A DNA stretch of 15,735 bases from contig PLXW01000106.1 in assembly GCA_003151595.1 (NCBI GenBank), positions 1 to 15,735 on the forward strand, in the 5' to 3' direction. Below, in pieces: positions 13,604-15,735 of the stretch. Origin of the DNA: Myxococcales bacterium. GTDB lineage: Bacteria > Myxococcota > Polyangia > Polyangiales > Polyangiaceae. A program made the position numbers and the translations under genes. The notes under the pieces are model-generated. The model saw nothing but the letters and a program-made list of their open reading frames with translations, was not told the origin of the DNA and made no database searches. The number at the start of each line of letters is the position of its first letter. Position 1 is the first letter of the stretch.

Positions 13604-15735
13604 GGCGTCGTGAGCTCGACGCGCGCGGCACGTCCCGCGCGCACTTCCACGGTTCGCATCGGTCGATCGAGCGACGCGATACCGACTTCATGCGGCCCCG
13701 CGCTCACCGGCACGCGCACGAGGCCGTTGCCGCGCGCCACGCCATCGACGCGCACCGCCGCTTCCGGCGCGGCGCTCACCTCGAGCAACCCCTGCCCCGA
13801 CGGCACAGAGAAGCCCGCGGGGATCGCCTCGTACGTGACGCCCGAGGGATCGTGGGCCACCGGCTCTCCGGTCATCGCCGGCGCAACCGCTTGATCGAGC
13901 GTCACCGGCGCGCTTGCAGCCGACGCGCCATCGTTCGTCTTCGTCGCCTGCACGCCGAGGGTCACGCCGATGCCGGCGATCGCCAGCGCCACGATCCACG
14001 GCCACCGCGCTTTCGGCGCGCGCCCCTTCGTCTCCGGCTCGCGTGACGCGACCGACGCCATCGGCGTTCGCGGGTGCGATTCGGCCAGCGGCGCCTCGGA
14101 CGACTCGGCCGACGCCAGCGGCGCCGACACGCTGATCTCGATCGAGATCGATCGCTCTTCGTCTTCCGAGGCCAGCGACGTGCGCGAATCGTTCGACTCG
14201 ACGGGCGCGTCGACCTCGGTCTGATCCGAGCCTGCGCTCTCGAACGAATCGTCGAAGGTCTCGGGGACGATCGCGTCCGGCGGGATCGACGGCTTCGACG
14301 CGCGCATCGGCGCCGACGGCGGGTTGGTGGAGCGCGGACGGAGATCGCTCGGCTCGACGATCGGCGGAGGGTTCGAAGAGCGGGTGCGGAGCTCGGGAGC
14401 GCGATCGCTCAGCTCGCGCATGACCGCGTCGGCCAGCGACGACGGGATGAGATCGTCTTCGTCGAGATCGGTCATCGGCCGCGCTTCCGGTCGCTGGACC
14501 GGCGGCGGGCGCGACGGCGGGCGAGCGCGCATCGACGACGACGGCGTCGCGCGGAGCTTCGGCTCGGGCGAGAGCAGCGCTTCGACCGCGCGCGCCAGGA
14601 CCTCTTCGCCCGTCGTCGTGCGCACGGCGGTGATCGCGCCGCGGAGCGCGAGGTCGCCGAGCACTTCGTCGAGCAGCGCGGGATCGATCTCGCCGCCGAG
14701 CAGCATCGCGCGCGGCGATCCCCCTTCGGCCAGCGACTCCACCAGCGAACGCGCCGGCTCGGGCGTCGAGAAGAGCAGCGCCGCCAGCGCGTCGGCGTCG
14801 AGCTCGACGTGCTCGACCGTCATCGCGCGCCCCGCCGTCGTCGCCGCGCGGGCCGCACGAGCGACCGCCACGGGGCGCGCGAGCTGGGCCGAGAGAGAGC
14901 CGTTCAGATCGCGATCCTCCGCCGGAATGGCCACGTTGCTCGAGGCCAGCATGAACCGCCCCGCGCCGACGCCGAGCATCGCCGCCAGGACGCGCTCACC
15001 GCGCTCGAACACGCCGTCGCTCGACGTCCGCGTGATGCGCCTCGGCGCGCCGTCGCGAATCTCGACCTCGTAGAGGAACGAAGCGTCGCGCACGCTCACG
15101 CGCGAGTCGGGGCGAATCAAGCACGCGAGCTCGAGGAGCGATCGCGTCGTGAGCCCGTCCATTCGCCCGCGCACTTCGCCTTCGCCGCGCAAGCGCGCTT
15201 CCACGCGCGCACGCGGACGCAGGCACTCGCGAACGCGCGCCACGATCGCGCGCGAGTCGCTCTCTTTTCGCAGATACGCCGCCGCGCTGGCGCCGAGCTC
15301 GCGCACGCGCTGGAGCAGGTCCTCTTTCCACGAGAGCAGGATCACCGGCACGTCGCGCAGCGCCACGTCGCGCTTGAGCGCGCGCGTGAGGGCGAAGCCG
15401 TCGAGCCCCGGCATCAAGATGTCGCTGATCACGATCTCGGGCGACGTGCGGTACGCCAGATCGAGCGCCGTGTTTCCGTCGAGCGCTTCGTGCACGTTGC
15501 ACCCTGCGGTGCGCAGCAGATCGGCGATGAACCACGTCACGCCCGGATCGTCGTCGGCCACGATCACGCGACGCCCGTGAAGGCGCACGTCGGCCGCAGG
15601 TCCGCGATTGCGTCCGCTCGACACGGGTCGATCGGTTGCGGCCACGTCGGGCGAGAGCCACGGCGCCATGGCCACGGCCCCTTCGGGCCCGCTCCCGGCG
15701 AACTTCACCGCGCCGCCCGTCCGCGCGACGACGAC
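13600..15735 (-). CDS. Receiver-PATAN(DUF4388)-TM-PEGA signalling protein, 5' partial
   Basis: The frame is open to the right edge. The last in-window start is a GTG at 15708 (702 residues), and residue numbers here count from it. Residues 47-165 are a receiver domain with acidic Asp52-54, phosphoacceptor Asp96 (VISDILMPGLDGF), Ser126 and Lys148. Residues ~177-380 resemble PATAN/DUF4388 (GRMDGLTTRSLLELACLIRPDSRVSV). A long Ser/Pro/acidic linker follows, then one TM helix (569-588) and a C-terminal PEGA-like domain (641-702, AAVRVDGVARGNGLVRVPVSAGPHEVGI). Just before the receiver, and continuing to the edge, ARTGGAVKFAG...EGA matches the spacing at the end of a HATPase_c domain (GG-x-I...G-x-G). 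The full protein may therefore be a hybrid histidine kinase. It is coupled to the sulfatase-like gene by a 4-bp overlap. Confidence 0.82.
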   Translation of the reverse strand, partial: VVVARTGGAVKFAGSGPEGAVAMAPWLSPDVAATDRPVSSGRNRGPAADVRLHGRRVIVADDDPGVTWFIADLLRTAGCNVHEALDGNTALDLAYRTSPEIVISDILMPGLDGFALTRALKRDVALRDVPVILLSWKEDLLQRVRELGASAAAYLRKESDSRAIVARVRECLRPRARVEARLRGEGEVRGRMDGLTTRSLLELACLIRPDSRVSVRDASFLYEVEIRDGAPRRITRTSSDGVFERGERVLAAMLGVGAGRFMLASSNVAIPAEDRDLNGSLSAQLARPVAVARAARAATTAGRAMTVEHVELDADALAALLFSTPEPARSLVESLAEGGSPRAMLLGGEIDPALLDEVLGDLALRGAITAVRTTTGEEVLARAVEALLSPEPKLRATPSSSMRARPPSRPPPVQRPEARPMTDLDEDDLIPSSLADAVMRELSDRAPELRTRSSNPPPIVEPSDLRPRSTNPPSAPMRASKPSIPPDAIVPETFDDSFESAGSDQTEVDAPVESNDSRTSLASEDEERSISIEISVSAPLASAESSEAPLAESHPRTPMASVASREPETKGRAPKARWPWIVALAIAGIGVTLGVQATKTNDGASAASAPVTLDQAVAPAMTGEPVAHDPSGVTYEAIPAGFSVPSGQGLLEVSAAPEAAVRVDGVARGNGLVRVPVSAGPHEVGIASLDRPMRTVEVRAGRAARVELTTP

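Overview
The window is very GC-rich bacterial chromosome with extreme GC at third codon positions. It is dense in surface lipoproteins with MopE-type metal-binding motifs, Stig1-like cysteine repeats and a 'choice-of-anchor L' domain, and it also carries PEGA-domain proteins and a Ser/Thr kinase. That combination is typical of Myxococcota, most likely a Polyangia-type myxobacterium. This placement comes from gene families and composition, not from a database match. I see no insertion sequence, prophage, CRISPR array or classical biosynthetic cluster.

Layout. Positions 1-284 hold a 42-bp tandem repeat and a 28-bp hairpin element. At 285-884 (+) is a secreted TlpA-like thioredoxin. It meets, stop codon to stop codon, a minus-strand pair of lipoproteins: a beta-helix/glycine-rich protein (4423-2171) followed 17 bp later by a choice-of-anchor L protein (2153-885). 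Next on the minus strand come a Ser/Thr kinase (8792-7143), a TPR-PEGA-beta-barrel protein (7028-5226) and, one base after it, a single-HKD phospholipase-D-family protein (5224-4625). A second copy of the 28-bp hairpin lies just past the HKD gene. On the plus strand, 9084-9974 encodes a lipoprotein with three Stig1-like repeats. It converges, with a 4-bp gap, on a small unknown lipoprotein (10494-9979).

The 450 bp from 10495 to 10944 contain a 21-bp heptad-coding repeat, a row of four hairpins and an inverted repeat abutting tRNA-Ser(GGA) (11031-10945). The right side is a minus-strand pair overlapping by 4 bp. The first gene runs off the right edge and encodes a receiver-PATAN(DUF4388)-TM-PEGA protein whose extreme N-terminus looks like the end of a histidine-kinase ATPase domain. 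The second is a large lipoprotein with a sulfatase-like fold whose catalytic residues are substituted.

Common theme. Nearly everything here is envelope or surface related: four lipoproteins plus the sulfatase-like one, a thioredoxin, a beta-barrel candidate and two membrane-tethered signalling proteins. Each signalling protein has its catalytic or receiver part in the cytoplasm, one TM helix and a C-terminal extracytoplasmic tail. Points for follow-up are the kinase/PEGA-barrel/HKD cluster with a CX2CX5C tail on the HKD protein, the REC-PATAN-TM-PEGA protein coupled to a pseudo-sulfatase, the glycine-rich insertion in the beta-helix lipoprotein, and the repeated hairpin elements.
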